NCBI RefSeq assembly: GCF_000712075.1
Contig: NZ_JONW01000006.1
Location: forward strand, 310,001 to 374,000
Length of the DNA: 64,000 bases
Source of the DNA: Caulobacter sp. UNC358MFTsu5.1
GTDB lineage: Bacteria; Pseudomonadota; Alphaproteobacteria; Caulobacterales; Caulobacteraceae
Reading direction: 5' to 3'
The notes below the pieces were generated by a model. That model was not told the origin of the DNA and made no database searches. It saw only the letters and a list, made by a program, of their open reading frames with translations. Position 1 is the first letter of the stretch. The number at the start of each line of letters is the position of its first letter. This document shows positions 1 through 11,936 of the stretch, in pieces. A program made the position numbers and the translations under genes.

Positions 1-142
1 AGTCGGTGCGGGCCCATTCGCGGCGGTGGTCGAAGAAGCGCTCGTTGTCGTGCTCGGCCTGCAGGGGCGCGATGGTGTCGGCGATGAACGCGTCCAGAGT
101 CGCCAGATATGCCGTCAGTTCCGCCGGCGGATTGAAGTCCAT
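1..142 (-). CDS. acyl-CoA dehydrogenase, N-terminal fragment (runs off the window)
   Basis: Only the first 47 codons are present, reading leftward from an ATG at 140-142. The peptide begins MDFNPPAELTAYLATLDAFI and continues through a charged helix with a DHRREWAR stretch. This resembles the N-terminal helical domain of CaiA-type acyl-CoA dehydrogenases, FAD enzymes that introduce the alpha-beta double bond into acyl-CoA thioesters. The FAD-binding and catalytic regions lie outside the window, so the substrate class cannot be judged. It is divergent from the FAD oxidoreductase starting at 290; the roughly 150 bases between them must hold both promoters. Confidence 0.62.
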   Translation of the reverse strand, partial: MDFNPPAELTAYLATLDAFIADTIAPLQAEHDNERFFDHRREWARTD

Positions 143-289
143 GACCGCGTCTCCTCGAAGCTTCTGTGAGCCTTGAAAAGCAGCATGCGCCCCCCTTCGG
201 GCGGACGACAACCGTGACGTGGGGGAACGCGCTTGGCGGGAGCCCGGGCCCCTGGTTAGGGTCGGCGCGGTCAGTATGGGGAGGCGTCC

Positions 290-1480
290 ATGATCACGAC
301 GAGCAGTCGGCGGGCCATGCTGGCGGGACTGGGCGGGCTTGGCGCGACCAGCCTGGCCGGCTGCGTGACCCAGGGCGGAACCGCGAGCGGCCTGATCGCC
401 CCGTCCCGGCCCGCCTTCGTCGTGCCGCCGCTGGCCCCGCTGCGGATGAGCGTCGACCGCATCACCAAGATCACCGTCTGCCTGCGCCCGTTCCGAGCCG
501 CCGGACCCCGCCTCGACGTCGAGCAGGTCGCCGGAAAGCGGGTGGTGCACAACTACGGCCACGGCGGCAGCGGCTGGTCGCTGTCGTGGGGCTCCAGCAC
601 CATCGCCGCCGGCAAGGCCCTGGAGGGCGGGACCAAGGAGGTCGCGGTGATCGGCTGCGGCGCCCTGGGCCTGACCTCGGCCCTGCTGCTGCAGCGGGCC
701 GGCGCCAAGGTGACGATCTACGCCAAGGAGCGCACGCCCCAGACCCGCTCGTTCCGCGCCACCGGCACCTGGTCGCCGGACTCGCGCGTCGCCGACGCCG
801 ACAAGGCAGCCCCCGGCTTCCCGGCCCTGTGGGAGGAGATGGCCCGCGCGTCCTACGCCGCCTACCAGACCCTTCTGGGCCTGCCGGGCGAGCCGGTGTC
901 GTGGAGCGACCGCTACACGCTGCTCGGCGGCGGGGCCGGCGGTCCGCGCGGGCCCCGTCCCGCCGGGTCGGTCCATTTCGCCGAGTACGGCGAGCGGCTG
1001 CACGACATCGTGCCCGGCTTCCAGGACCTGCCGGCCGGGTCGCACCCGTTCCCGGTCGAGCGGGTCCGGCACGGGACCTCGATGCAGTTCAACGTCAGCG
1101 ACCTGGCCCACATGCTGACCAACGACTTCCTGGCCGAGGGCGGCCGGATCGTGGCCATGACCTTCGACACCCCCGCCGACCTGGCGCGGCTGAGCGAGCC
1201 GGTGGTGGTCAACTGCACCGGCTACGGCGCGCGGGCGCTGTGGAAGGACGAGACCATCACCCCGGTGCGCGGCCAGATCGCCTGGCTGGCCGCCCAGCCC
1301 GAGGTCCACTACGGGGTCTACTACAAGCACGTATCGGTGCTGCCGCGGCCGGACGGGATCGTCGTGCAGTATGTCGGCGACAGCGACATGTGGGGCTACG
1401 GGATCGACGTCGAGCGACCCGACCGGGCCGAGGCGGAGAACGCCGTGACGACCATCGCGAGCCTCTACGAAAGGGCGTGA
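290..1480 (+). CDS. FAD-dependent oxidoreductase, D-amino-acid-oxidase (DAO) family, Tat-type lipoprotein signal
   Basis: The 396-residue protein opens with a twin-arginine-like signal (SSRRAMLAGLGGLGATSLAGC) whose hydrophobic stretch ends in a lipobox Cys near residue 25. A Rossmann dinucleotide site follows (VAVIGCGALGLTSALLL, about residues 118-134). The C-terminal part has the DAO-like segment PVRGQIAWL. The family oxidises amines or amino acids with FAD, giving imine and hydrogen peroxide; the substrate here cannot be told. The signal suggests export in folded, flavin-loaded form and membrane anchoring, whereas most DAO enzymes are cytosolic or inner-membrane bound. It stands alone between a divergent acyl-CoA dehydrogenase and a small secreted protein. 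Family call firm, localisation inferred. Confidence 0.82.
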   Translation: MITTSSRRAMLAGLGGLGATSLAGCVTQGGTASGLIAPSRPAFVVPPLAPLRMSVDRITKITVCLRPFRAAGPRLDVEQVAGKRVVHNYGHGGSGWSLSWGSSTIAAGKALEGGTKEVAVIGCGALGLTSALLLQRAGAKVTIYAKERTPQTRSFRATGTWSPDSRVADADKAAPGFPALWEEMARASYAAYQTLLGLPGEPVSWSDRYTLLGGGAGGPRGPRPAGSVHFAEYGERLHDIVPGFQDLPAGSHPFPVERVRHGTSMQFNVSDLAHMLTNDFLAEGGRIVAMTFDTPADLARLSEPVVVNCTGYGARALWKDETITPVRGQIAWLAAQPEVHYGVYYKHVSVLPRPDGIVVQYVGDSDMWGYGIDVERPDRAEAENAVTTIASLYERA

Positions 1481-1572
1481 GCGCCGCGCCGTTTTCTCCA
1501 GGACCCCGCCGTTTCCTCAGCGCGGCCGGGCCGTTTCCGGAAAAGGCGCCCGTTTCACTAAAAAATGCTCAT

Positions 1573-1628
1573 GCGAAATAATTTTCGCTTGCGCAATTTC
1601 TGAACGCTGATATCTAAGCAGTGCTTAG
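1573..1628. promoter_or_regulatory. two short perfect palindromes upstream of the small secreted protein
   Basis: GCGAAA-TAAT-TTTCGC lies at 1573-1588 and CTAAGC-AGT-GCTTAG at 1614-1628, both in an AT-richer stretch (about 1555-1630) that contrasts with the surrounding DNA. Neither is followed by a T-run that would suggest a terminator. They sit 120-175 bases before the ATG at 1748, where operators or a leader hairpin could act. The binding protein is unknown. Confidence 0.4.
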
Positions 1629-1747
1629 TTCTGATCCGAAGCATCGGTGGGGATACCGATGCCGACATCCCCGGGTTGGAGCGACCAGTACAGCTTATCG
1701 CCGATCATTCGATCTCCACTCCCCTGTACACGCTGGAGGGCTCTCTC

Positions 1748-2083
1748 ATGAAGCTCCAATCCCTGGCGGCTGCCGCCGCCCTGACGACCTGCCTGTTCGC
1801 CGGCTCGGCCTTCGCCGACGGCCGCATCGCCGTCGCCCTGCAAAACCCGGTCGCCGCCAAGACCAAGGTCGTCGCCGGCGGCGCCGTCTTCGTCTGCGAC
1901 GGCGCCGAGTGCGTCTCGACCGCCGCCCCGTCGCGGGCCCTGACCGCCGTGGCGTGCAAGGCGCTCGCCAAGGAAGTCGGCCCCGTGGCCGCCTTCGGCG
2001 GCGACACCAAGTCGCTGGACGCCGACGACCTGACCCGCTGCAACGCCTCGGCCAAGGCCGGCGTGCAGACGGCTTCGAAGTAA
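1748..2083 (+). CDS. small secreted protein, CC_3452-like family
   Basis: This 111-residue protein has a clean Sec signal peptide (MKLQSLAAAAALTTCLFAGSAFA, cut predicted after AFA). The mature part is about 88 residues with three Cys, two in the segment VFVCDGAEC, and a run RALTAVACKALAKEVGPVAAF. This matches what I recall of a small periplasmic family found in Caulobacterales and Sphingomonads (CC_3452-type); no biochemical role is known to me. I chose the ATG at 1748, not the longer frame from 1676, because the signal peptide begins there. It is monocistronic, closed by a strong terminator at 2156-2187, and sits just upstream of the atp operon. Confidence 0.72.
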   Translation: MKLQSLAAAAALTTCLFAGSAFADGRIAVALQNPVAAKTKVVAGGAVFVCDGAECVSTAAPSRALTAVACKALAKEVGPVAAFGGDTKSLDADDLTRCNASAKAGVQTASK

Positions 2084-2155
2084 GTCGTCTCTTATCTACC
2101 CGGACGCTTTTGGGGCCCCGCCCTGTCCGGCTGTTTCCTCGAGCATTCGCCTATG

Positions 2156-2187
2156 GGGCGGCGGACCGGTTCCGCCGCCCTTTTTCT
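2156..2187 (+). terminator. rho-independent terminator
   Basis: A perfect 10-bp GC stem (GGGCGGCGGA, 5-nt loop, TCCGCCGCCC) is followed directly by TTTTTCTTT. It terminates the small secreted protein gene ending at 2083. Confidence 0.88.
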
Positions 2188-2215
2188 TTGTCCGGGTTGG
2201 GACTATGGGACCCTC

Positions 2216-2458
2216 ATGAGCACCTCGACCGCCGCCCTGCTGGAAGACGCCCTGCGCGAGATCGCCGGGCCCGACGCCGAGCCGACCTCGATGACCGTCG
2301 ACTACGGCGCGTCCGTCGCGGACGGACCCTTGGCCGGCAAGGCCTGGGTCGAGCGCTCGACCCGCAGCCTGGTCTTCGCCCAGGCCGAGCTCCGTACCGA
2401 CGACGGAAACCTGGTCGCCGCCGCCTCGGCGGTGTTCCGCAGGGTCACCCAAGCGTAG
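2216..2458 (+). CDS. small protein resembling part of a hotdog thioesterase
   Basis: An 80-residue ORF starts at the ATG at 2216; a longer in-frame start at 2153 would lie inside the preceding terminator and is rejected. The C-terminal two-thirds (KAWVERSTRSLVFAQAEL, then DGNLVAAASAVFRR) resembles the last strands of PaaI-type hotdog thioesterases, where a conserved R-T-R-S-[LI]-x-F segment precedes a strand ending in A-x-A-x-x-x-R. The usual catalytic N-terminal half is missing, so this may be a remnant or a minimal stand-alone unit. It precedes the atp operon on the same strand but is separated from atpH by 175-210 bases containing a likely promoter. Confidence 0.6.
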   Translation: MSTSTAALLEDALREIAGPDAEPTSMTVDYGASVADGPLAGKAWVERSTRSLVFAQAELRTDDGNLVAAASAVFRRVTQA

Positions 2459-2506
2459 CCGGACCTGTTTTACGAAAAGCCGTCGCTCCTTACGCATTGG
2501 CCTTGG

Positions 2507-2534
2507 TTGCGACTGCGAAGGCTGCGTGTTATCA
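2507..2534 (+). promoter_or_regulatory. candidate sigma-70-type promoter for the atp operon
   Basis: TTGCGA (2507-2512) and TTATCA (2529-2534) are separated by 16 bases, about 95-135 bases upstream of the possible atpH starts. Only a match by eye; the Caulobacter housekeeping consensus is loose. Confidence 0.35.
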
Positions 2535-2633
2535 GGCGCGCGGCTTCGGACAGGGCAGCGCGTCAGCGCCGGCCGTCCATGCGCTTTTTCCAAGCGCGCT
2601 CAAGCCTTTAAGCCGGGATGAGGGTTAATCTTC

Positions 2634-3224
2634 TTGTCCGCGGCGATTGCAACGCACCGGGCGGAACAAGTGGCGGACGAAACCAAGGCGACGGATGCGG
2701 GTCAGCGCTATGCGCAGTCCCTGTTCGAACTGACGATCGAGAGCAACCAGCTGACCAAGGTCGAGGCCGACCTGAAGTCTCTGCGGGCGATGGCGGCCGA
2801 GAGCGCCGACCTGCGCCGGCTGATCGAGAGCCCCGCCTTCTCGGCCGAGGACAAGGCCAAGGGCCTGGTGGCCGTGGCGACCAAGGCCAAGTTCCAGCTG
2901 CTGACCGCCAAGTTCCTGGGCCTGGTGGCCAGCAACGGCCGCGCCGGCGACCTGATGGGCGCCATCAGCGCCTTCGTCGAGCTGTCGGCCCAGCACCGCG
3001 GCGTCGTGACCGCCGAGGTGGTCACCGCCAAGGCCCTGACCGCCGCCCAGCTGAAGGGCGTGTCGGCCGCCGTCGCCACGGCCGTCGGCAAGACCCCCGA
3101 AATCTCGACCCGCGTCGATCCGTCCATCCTGGGCGGCATCAAGGTGCGTGTCGGCTCCCGCCTGTTCGACGCCTCGCTCCGTTCGAAGCTCGATTCCCTG
3201 AAATTCGCCCTCAAGCGCGCTTAA
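2634..3224 (+). CDS. atpH: F1 ATP synthase delta subunit
   Basis: The protein (196 aa from the TTG at 2634) is the F1 delta subunit, part of the peripheral stalk that holds the catalytic head static against the c-ring. Family hallmarks are visible: the N-terminal segment [16 protein letters not shown], the helical mid-region, and the C-terminal strand [20 protein letters not shown] ending in a basic helix. Two starts are possible: TTG at 2634, with AGGG about 9 bases upstream, or GTG at 2670, which gives [16 protein letters not shown] and is closer to the usual family N-terminus. First gene of an F1-only operon; F0 genes are elsewhere, as is normal in alphaproteobacteria. Confidence 0.93.
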   Translation: MSAAIATHRAEQVADETKATDAGQRYAQSLFELTIESNQLTKVEADLKSLRAMAAESADLRRLIESPAFSAEDKAKGLVAVATKAKFQLLTAKFLGLVASNGRAGDLMGAISAFVELSAQHRGVVTAEVVTAKALTAAQLKGVSAAVATAVGKTPEISTRVDPSILGGIKVRVGSRLFDASLRSKLDSLKFALKRA

Positions 3225-4805
<1,581 letters not shown>

Positions 4806-4812
4806 CTGATCG

Positions 4813-5442
4813 ATGGCTGATCACCCCAAATCCTTGGACGCATGGTCCGGCGAGTTCGGCGACCGCTACACGCAACGTAGCGGCGCCACCGTCGAGGCCG
4901 TCCGCGGCCGCACCCGGGTTTGGGGCGAGGTGCTTTCGCGCATGACCGGCGACATGCCTAAGAGCGTCCTGGAAGTGGGGCCGAACGTCGGCCTCAACCT
5001 CCTGGGCATCCAGGCCCTGTCGGACATGGAGCAATGGGCCATCGAGCCCAACGCTTCGGCCCGCAAGCAGCTGATCGAGAACGGCGTCCTGCCGGCCGAG
5101 CGGCTGTTCGAGGGTTTCGGTCACAGCATCCCGCTGGCCGACGGCGCGGTGGACATGGCCTTCACGGCCGGCGTCCTGATCCACGTCGATCCCAGCCAGC
5201 TGGAGGCGACGATGCGCGAAGTGCACCGCGTGGCTTCCAAGTACGTCTTCTGCTCCGAGTATTTTTCGCCGAAGGCTGAAACGATTACCTACCGTGGCGA
5301 ACAAGATCTTCTGTTCAAGAACGATTTTGGCTCGCTCTACATGGATATGTTCCCAGATCTGCAGTTGGTCGATTACGGGTTCTTCTGGAGAAGAACGACC
5401 GTGATGGACGACAGCACCTGGTGGTTGTTTAGGAAGGTCTGA
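4813..5442 (+). CDS. SAM-dependent methyltransferase, pseudaminic-acid-associated type, inside the atp operon
   Basis: The 209-residue class I methyltransferase has SAM motif I as LEVGPNVG (53-60), an acidic motif near IEPN, and the post-motif segment [16 protein letters not shown]. The C-terminal part [20 protein letters not shown] then [22 protein letters not shown] is distinctive of the methyltransferases annotated with pseudaminic-acid (nonulosonate) loci. It starts 7 bases after atpA and ends 7 bases before atpG, so it must be co-transcribed. By hand count GC falls from about 69% (4861-5020) to about 49% (5281-5440), a sign of foreign or chimeric origin. No nonulosonate genes are near, so its substrate is open; methylation of a neighbouring ATPase subunit is only a speculation. 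Confidence 0.85.
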   Translation: MADHPKSLDAWSGEFGDRYTQRSGATVEAVRGRTRVWGEVLSRMTGDMPKSVLEVGPNVGLNLLGIQALSDMEQWAIEPNASARKQLIENGVLPAERLFEGFGHSIPLADGAVDMAFTAGVLIHVDPSQLEATMREVHRVASKYVFCSEYFSPKAETITYRGEQDLLFKNDFGSLYMDMFPDLQLVDYGFFWRRTTVMDDSTWWLFRKV

Positions 5443-5449
5443 TAGGCGG

Positions 5450-8002
<2,553 letters not shown>

Positions 8003-8003
<1 letters not shown>

Positions 8004-8251
8004 TGACCGACGAACACGAGCTGATCAATTTCTGCTGCGAAGAGCTCGAGGATGCGGTGTCTTCGGATCCCGAAGACGCGCTGATCGAGCACGACAGCGG
8101 GTTGATCCTGCTCAATCTGGGTCATCGGGAAGAGGGTGGTGAAACCGGCGTCGTGCTGGCCACCATCCGCTTCTGCCCGTTCTGCGGGACCGAGATCCAG
8201 ACCGACGAAGACATCGAAGCGGCCCTGGGCGCCGTGGAGACTCATGACTGA
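8003..8251 (+). CDS. 82-aa Cys4 (zinc-ribbon-like) protein between atpD and atpC
   Basis: This small acidic protein carries two cysteine pairs: FCCEE (Cys11-Cys12) and CPFCG (Cys58, Cys61), spaced as in a compact zinc-binding fold. Similar CCEE...CPFCG mini-proteins occur scattered in bacterial genomes as hypotheticals. It is translationally linked on both sides: its ATG overlaps the atpD stop by one base (TAATG), and its TGA shares one base with the atpC ATG (TGATG). Such tight packing argues that it is genuine and made in amounts tied to AtpD and AtpC. It could be an assembly, redox or regulatory factor for F1, or simply a passenger; no function is known to me. Confidence 0.82.
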
Positions 8252-8511
8252 TGGCTAAGCTGCACTTCTCCCTCGTCGCGCCCGAGCGCGAACTGTTTTC
8301 GGCGGACGTCGACCAGGTCGACGCCCCCGGCACGGAAGGCGATTTCGGCGTCCTGCCGAACCACGCGCCGTTCATGACCACCCTGCGCGAAGGCCGGGTC
8401 ACGGTGCGCGACGGTTCGACCGTGCGCCTGTTCGACATCCAGGGCGGCTTCGCGGACGTCGGTCCCGACGGCTTCACGATCCTGGCCGAACACGCGGTCG
8501 AAGCGGTCTAA
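8251..8511 (+). CDS. atpC: F1 ATP synthase epsilon subunit, short form
   Basis: The 86-residue protein is the N-terminal beta-sandwich of the epsilon subunit (LHFSLVAPERELFSADVDQV, GVLPNHAPFMTTL, GGFADV), which binds gamma and the c-ring. The C-terminal two-helix domain of most bacteria (total about 130-140 aa), which brakes ATP hydrolysis in E. coli, is absent. This is not a frameshift: a clean stop is followed within 30 bases by a terminator, and short epsilons are normal in Caulobacter. Hydrolysis control must therefore come from elsewhere, for example the alphaproteobacterial zeta inhibitor. Last gene of the operon. Confidence 0.95.
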   Translation: MAKLHFSLVAPERELFSADVDQVDAPGTEGDFGVLPNHAPFMTTLREGRVTVRDGSTVRLFDIQGGFADVGPDGFTILAEHAVEAV

Positions 8512-8537
8512 GCGCCGGCTTCATCGCTGAAGGCAAG

Positions 8538-8570
8538 ACGGCCCGGGCGCGAGAGCGTCCGGGCCGTTTC
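8538..8570 (+). terminator. rho-independent terminator of the atp operon
   Basis: A 13-bp GC-rich stem with one G-T pair (8538-8550 / 8555-8567) with a GAGA loop is followed by TTTC. It is nearly identical in stem and flanks to the terminator at 11883-11913. Confidence 0.8.
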
Positions 8571-8617
8571 GCGTTCGGGGCGGACCCGGAATCCAGGGCT
8601 GGGCGGCTCGGGAGACG

Positions 8618-8720
8618 GGGCGCCTGTCGCCGGGTATTTCCCGCGGGCGGATCGGGTTCCCCCGGAGTGCCGGTCTCGGGCGCGGCGGCTAGCCTCCCCG
8701 GAAATACCGGCAGACGCCCT
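8618..8720. repeat. imperfect inverted repeat upstream of the sulfatase gene
   Basis: GCCGGGTATTTCC (8629-8641) and GGAAATACCGGC (8700-8711) face each other across about 60 bases, within slightly longer imperfect arms. The right arm ends about 22 bases before the arylsulfatase ATG. It could be an operator pair or an mRNA leader structure. Confidence 0.35.
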
Positions 8721-8733
8721 GGAGCAGATCGAG

Positions 8734-10242
8734 ATGGCCTCATCCTCGAACGGTTCGACTCGCCCGAACATCATCGCGATCATGATCGACGACATGGCTC
8801 CCATGGACCTGTCGGCCTACCACCGGGGCGTCGGGGCGGTGCGCACGCCCAACATGGATCGCCTCGCCAGCGAAGGCATGATGGTCTCGGACTACTACGC
8901 CCAGCCCAGCTGCACGGCCGGCCGCGCCGCGTTCCTGACGGGGCAGTATCCGATCCGCACCGGCCTGACCTCGGTGGGCCAGCCGGGCAGCAAGGTCGGC
9001 CTCCAGCCCAAGGACGTGACCCTGGCCGCGCTGCTGAAGGACAGGGGCTACGCCACCGCCCTGTTCGGCAAGAGCCACCTGGGCGACCGCAACGAGTTCC
9101 TGCCGACGGTCCACGGCTTCGACGAATTCAAGGGCTTCCTCTACCACCTGAACATGATGGAGATGCCCGAGCAGCCGGACTTCCCCAAGGACCCGGACTT
9201 CGCCGGGCGGCCGCGCAACATCATCCACAGCAAGGCCAGCGACGTCGACGATCCCACCGAGGACCCGCGCTGGGGCCGGGTGGGCAGGCAGACGATCGAA
9301 GACCTGGGGCCGCTGAGCAGCACGCGGATGGGCACGATCGACGACGAGTTCACCGACGACGCCATCGCCTATGTGAAGGCCCGCAAGGCGGACGGGAATC
9401 CCTTCCTGCTCTGGTACTGCCCCTCGCGCATGCACCAGCAGATCCACGTCTCCAAGGACTGGCTGGGCAAGAGCGGCCACACACCCTATTTCGACGCCGT
9501 GCTGCAGCTGGACGCCCTGGTGGGCAAGCTGCTGGACGCGGTGGACGCCGAGGGCCTGGCCGACGACACCATCGTGCTGCTGACCTCGGACAACGGCGCC
9601 AACCTGGCGCACTGGCCGATGACCGGCTCGGCCTCGTTCCGCGGCGAGAAGGGCACCACCTGGGACGGCGGCTTCCGCGTGCCGATGCTGGTGCGCTGGC
9701 CCGGCAAGATCGCGGCGAACAGCTGGACCGACGGCTTCATGACCAGCGAGGACTGGGTCCCCACCCTGCTGGCGGCGGCCGGCGACGCCACCGTGAAGTC
9801 CGACCTGCTCAAGGGGCGGAAGGTCGGGGGCGTGGAGGTCAAGCTGCACCTCGACGGCTACAACCAGCTGGACCTGCTGACCAAGCCGGACGGCAAGTCG
9901 GCGCGGCGCGAGTTCTTCTACTTCGCCGAGACCGAGCTGACGGCGGTGCGGATCGACGAGTGGAAGATCCACCTGGCGATCAAGGACAAGTGGCTGGAGG
10001 CGGCCAAGAAGCTGCCCGGCGGCATGATCGTCGACATCAAGGCCGACCCCTACGAGCGCAGCCCCGAGACCGGCGGGCACTTCCTGTGGATGAAGGAGAA
10101 GTCCTGGATCATGCCGATCCTGATGCCGCCCATCCAGGATTTCATGCAGAGCCTGCACGCCTTCCCGCCCTCGCAGGAAGGCACGGGGATCGGCGCGGCG
10201 GCGATGCTGTCGGCCCTCAAGAGCCAGGGGCCGCACGACTAG
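8734..10242 (+). CDS. type I arylsulfatase (formylglycine-dependent)
   Basis: The 502-residue alkaline-phosphatase-superfamily sulfatase hydrolyses sulfate esters. Metal-binding acids are visible at IIAIMIDDM (Asp19, Asp20). The nucleophile motif CTAGR (60-64) has the Cys that is converted to formylglycine, so maturation by a formylglycine-generating enzyme elsewhere is needed. The second metal segment is LTSDNGAN, followed by FRGEKGTTWDGGFRVPMLVR. No signal peptide is apparent, which suggests a cytoplasmic enzyme or an unrecognised export route. The natural sulfate ester is not predictable; no transporter or sulfate utilisation gene is adjacent. Confidence 0.93.
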   Translation: MASSSNGSTRPNIIAIMIDDMAPMDLSAYHRGVGAVRTPNMDRLASEGMMVSDYYAQPSCTAGRAAFLTGQYPIRTGLTSVGQPGSKVGLQPKDVTLAALLKDRGYATALFGKSHLGDRNEFLPTVHGFDEFKGFLYHLNMMEMPEQPDFPKDPDFAGRPRNIIHSKASDVDDPTEDPRWGRVGRQTIEDLGPLSSTRMGTIDDEFTDDAIAYVKARKADGNPFLLWYCPSRMHQQIHVSKDWLGKSGHTPYFDAVLQLDALVGKLLDAVDAEGLADDTIVLLTSDNGANLAHWPMTGSASFRGEKGTTWDGGFRVPMLVRWPGKIAANSWTDGFMTSEDWVPTLLAAAGDATVKSDLLKGRKVGGVEVKLHLDGYNQLDLLTKPDGKSARREFFYFAETELTAVRIDEWKIHLAIKDKWLEAAKKLPGGMIVDIKADPYERSPETGGHFLWMKEKSWIMPILMPPIQDFMQSLHAFPPSQEGTGIGAAAMLSALKSQGPHD

Positions 10243-10251
10243 CGCGGGGCG

Positions 10252-11118
10252 TCAGAGCTTGAGCGCGTCCGCGGCGCCGGCCCGCTTGCGCCAGGCCGCG
10301 TACGGGATCGAGACGACGATGTTGACCACCAGGAACAACAGCACGGCGGCGACCAGCGCCTTGGCGTCGGGGTAGTTGACGTGGGCGACGGCCAGGGCCA
10401 GGCCGGGGTGCCGGGACGCGGTCGCCAGGGCCAGGACGGTGCGGTCGCTGGGGTCGGGTCCGCCCAGGGCGTGGCCCACGGCCAGGCCGACGACCACGAA
10501 GGCCACGAACGCCAGCACCGTCCCGTCGCCCACCAGGCCGGCCATGTGCCGCCACTGGCTGACCAGGATCAGCAGGGCGACCACCACCAGCAGCAGGAGG
10601 CCGGCCTTGGAGACGATCGGCGCCAGCTTCGCGGCCAGGGCCGGCGCGAAATAGGCCAGGGCGATCCCGGCCAGCAGCGGGATCAGGATCGTCACGGCGA
10701 CCACGGACGCCACCTTGGGGGTCGCGATGCCCAGCGGCAGGCCCGACACCCGCTGGATCAGCTCCAGGGCCAGGGGGACCCAGAGGATCGACACCAGGCC
10801 CATGGTGGCCAGCAGGCTGATGGCGTAGCTGGCGTCGCCCCCGGCCTTGAGCTGCTTGCGGGGCAGGATCGGCGGCGTCGGGGCCAGCGACAGGGCGATC
10901 AGCATGATGGCCACCGGCGCGGACAGGCCCACGAACTTGACCAGCAGCACCGCCACGATCGGCATGACCAGCATGATCGCCAGCGCCGATCGCGCCGCCA
11001 GGGCCGGATGCCGGACCAGATGGACAAGGTCCCTGGGCCGGGCGCTCAGGCCCAGCGCGAAGACGATCGTCACGATGCTGATCTTGACGCCCAGGGGAAC
11101 CAGTTCCGCCAAGGTCAT
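10252..11118 (-). CDS. bile acid:sodium symporter (BASS) family permease
   Basis: A 288-residue polytopic membrane protein with about nine hydrophobic segments. The start is the ATG at 11118 because an ideal ribosome site (GAGGAGGA) lies 5 bases upstream; the longer upstream reading frame lacks one. The N-terminal helix SIVTIVFALGLSARPRDLVH and the later ALATASRHPGLALAVA segment (an E/R-H-P region at the crossed helices) resemble BASS transporters, which use sodium to import organic anions. The substrate is unknown. It converges on the sulfatase gene with only 9 bases between stops and no obvious terminator between them. Confidence 0.8.
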   Translation of the reverse strand: MTLAELVPLGVKISIVTIVFALGLSARPRDLVHLVRHPALAARSALAIMLVMPIVAVLLVKFVGLSAPVAIMLIALSLAPTPPILPRKQLKAGGDASYAISLLATMGLVSILWVPLALELIQRVSGLPLGIATPKVASVVAVTILIPLLAGIALAYFAPALAAKLAPIVSKAGLLLLVVVALLILVSQWRHMAGLVGDGTVLAFVAFVVVGLAVGHALGGPDPSDRTVLALATASRHPGLALAVAHVNYPDAKALVAAVLLFLVVNIVVSIPYAAWRKRAGAADALKL

Positions 11119-11332
11119 CGAATCCTCCTCGTAGGAGCTCCAGGCTTCGCGCGCCGGAACGCCCCCAGTTTCCCGTCGCCCACCCCGCGCCGCCATACGG
11201 CAAAGACCTCGTTCGGCCCCCGCAATTCCCGGTTTCCGGTCCCGGAGCGAAGTTGCAGAGATAACGATGTTCTCCCGATGGTGGATTGCGGCTAGTCTGG
11301 GGGCCGCGCCCGTCGGCGCCGGGGGAGTCGCG

Positions 11333-11863
11333 ATGCGCGTCCTAGCCACCATCCTGACGCTGGCCGGTTTCCTGGCCGTCGGTTCGGCCCAGGCCGTCCC
11401 GACCTATCGGCAGCAGGTCGTCGATGTCTTCAAGAGCGTCTGCCTGCCGGCCGGGACCAATGTCGCGGCGATCGCCTCGACGGCCGCCACCTTCAACTGG
11501 CAGCCGGCGCCGGCCTCGATCAAGGCGATGTGGCAGGGACCGGCCACCAAGGTCTGGGTCTCGCCCCAGACCGCCCGCCTGTACCTGGCCCAGTCGCCGC
11601 AGGACGGCTACTGCCAGGTCGGCTACTACGACGGCGCCCAGCCGGTCACCGGCGACCCGGCCGCCTTCTCGACCATGCTGCGCAACATCATGATCCACGC
11701 CGGCATCGCCGTCGGGTCGGGCTTCGTGAAGACCGCCGAGGACAACCAGCTGATCCAGAAGGGCACCTATGTCTCGCCCGCCTATCCGAACCTGAAGATG
11801 TACGTGGTCGTCGCCAACTTCCCCGACGCGGCGACCTTCGTGCTGAGCACCGCCAAGCCCTGA
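11333..11863 (+). CDS. secreted protein of unknown function
   Basis: The 176-residue protein begins with a Sec signal peptide (MRVLATILTLAGFLAVGSAQA). The ATG at 11333 is preceded by GGGGAG; an upstream in-frame ATG at 11267 would bury the signal. The mature part has two Cys (VFKSVCLPAG and DGYCQVGYYDG) that could form a disulfide. A second protein in this window (15994-16704) shares the layout of signal peptide, early Cys after a helix, and a second Cys in a strand, so they may be distant relatives. I do not recognise a named domain. Confidence 0.75.
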   Translation: MRVLATILTLAGFLAVGSAQAVPTYRQQVVDVFKSVCLPAGTNVAAIASTAATFNWQPAPASIKAMWQGPATKVWVSPQTARLYLAQSPQDGYCQVGYYDGAQPVTGDPAAFSTMLRNIMIHAGIAVGSGFVKTAEDNQLIQKGTYVSPAYPNLKMYVVVANFPDAATFVLSTAKP

Positions 11864-11882
11864 GACCATCGTCGAAGGCAAA

Positions 11883-11913
11883 ACGGCCCGGACGCGAGGG
11901 CGTCCGGACCGTT
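11883..11913. terminator. rho-independent terminator between convergent genes
   Basis: A 13-bp stem with one mismatch (11883-11895 / 11900-11912) and a GAGG loop lies between the stop of the secreted protein (11863) and that of the RTX gene (11937). The flanks match those of the atpC terminator. Confidence 0.7.
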
Positions 11914-11936
11914 CGGCGTTCCCGAGGGGACGCGGC

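Noticed and set aside
2153..2215. Longer N-terminus for the hotdog-like protein
   Set aside because: It would begin inside a rho-independent terminator; the ATG at 2216 is better.
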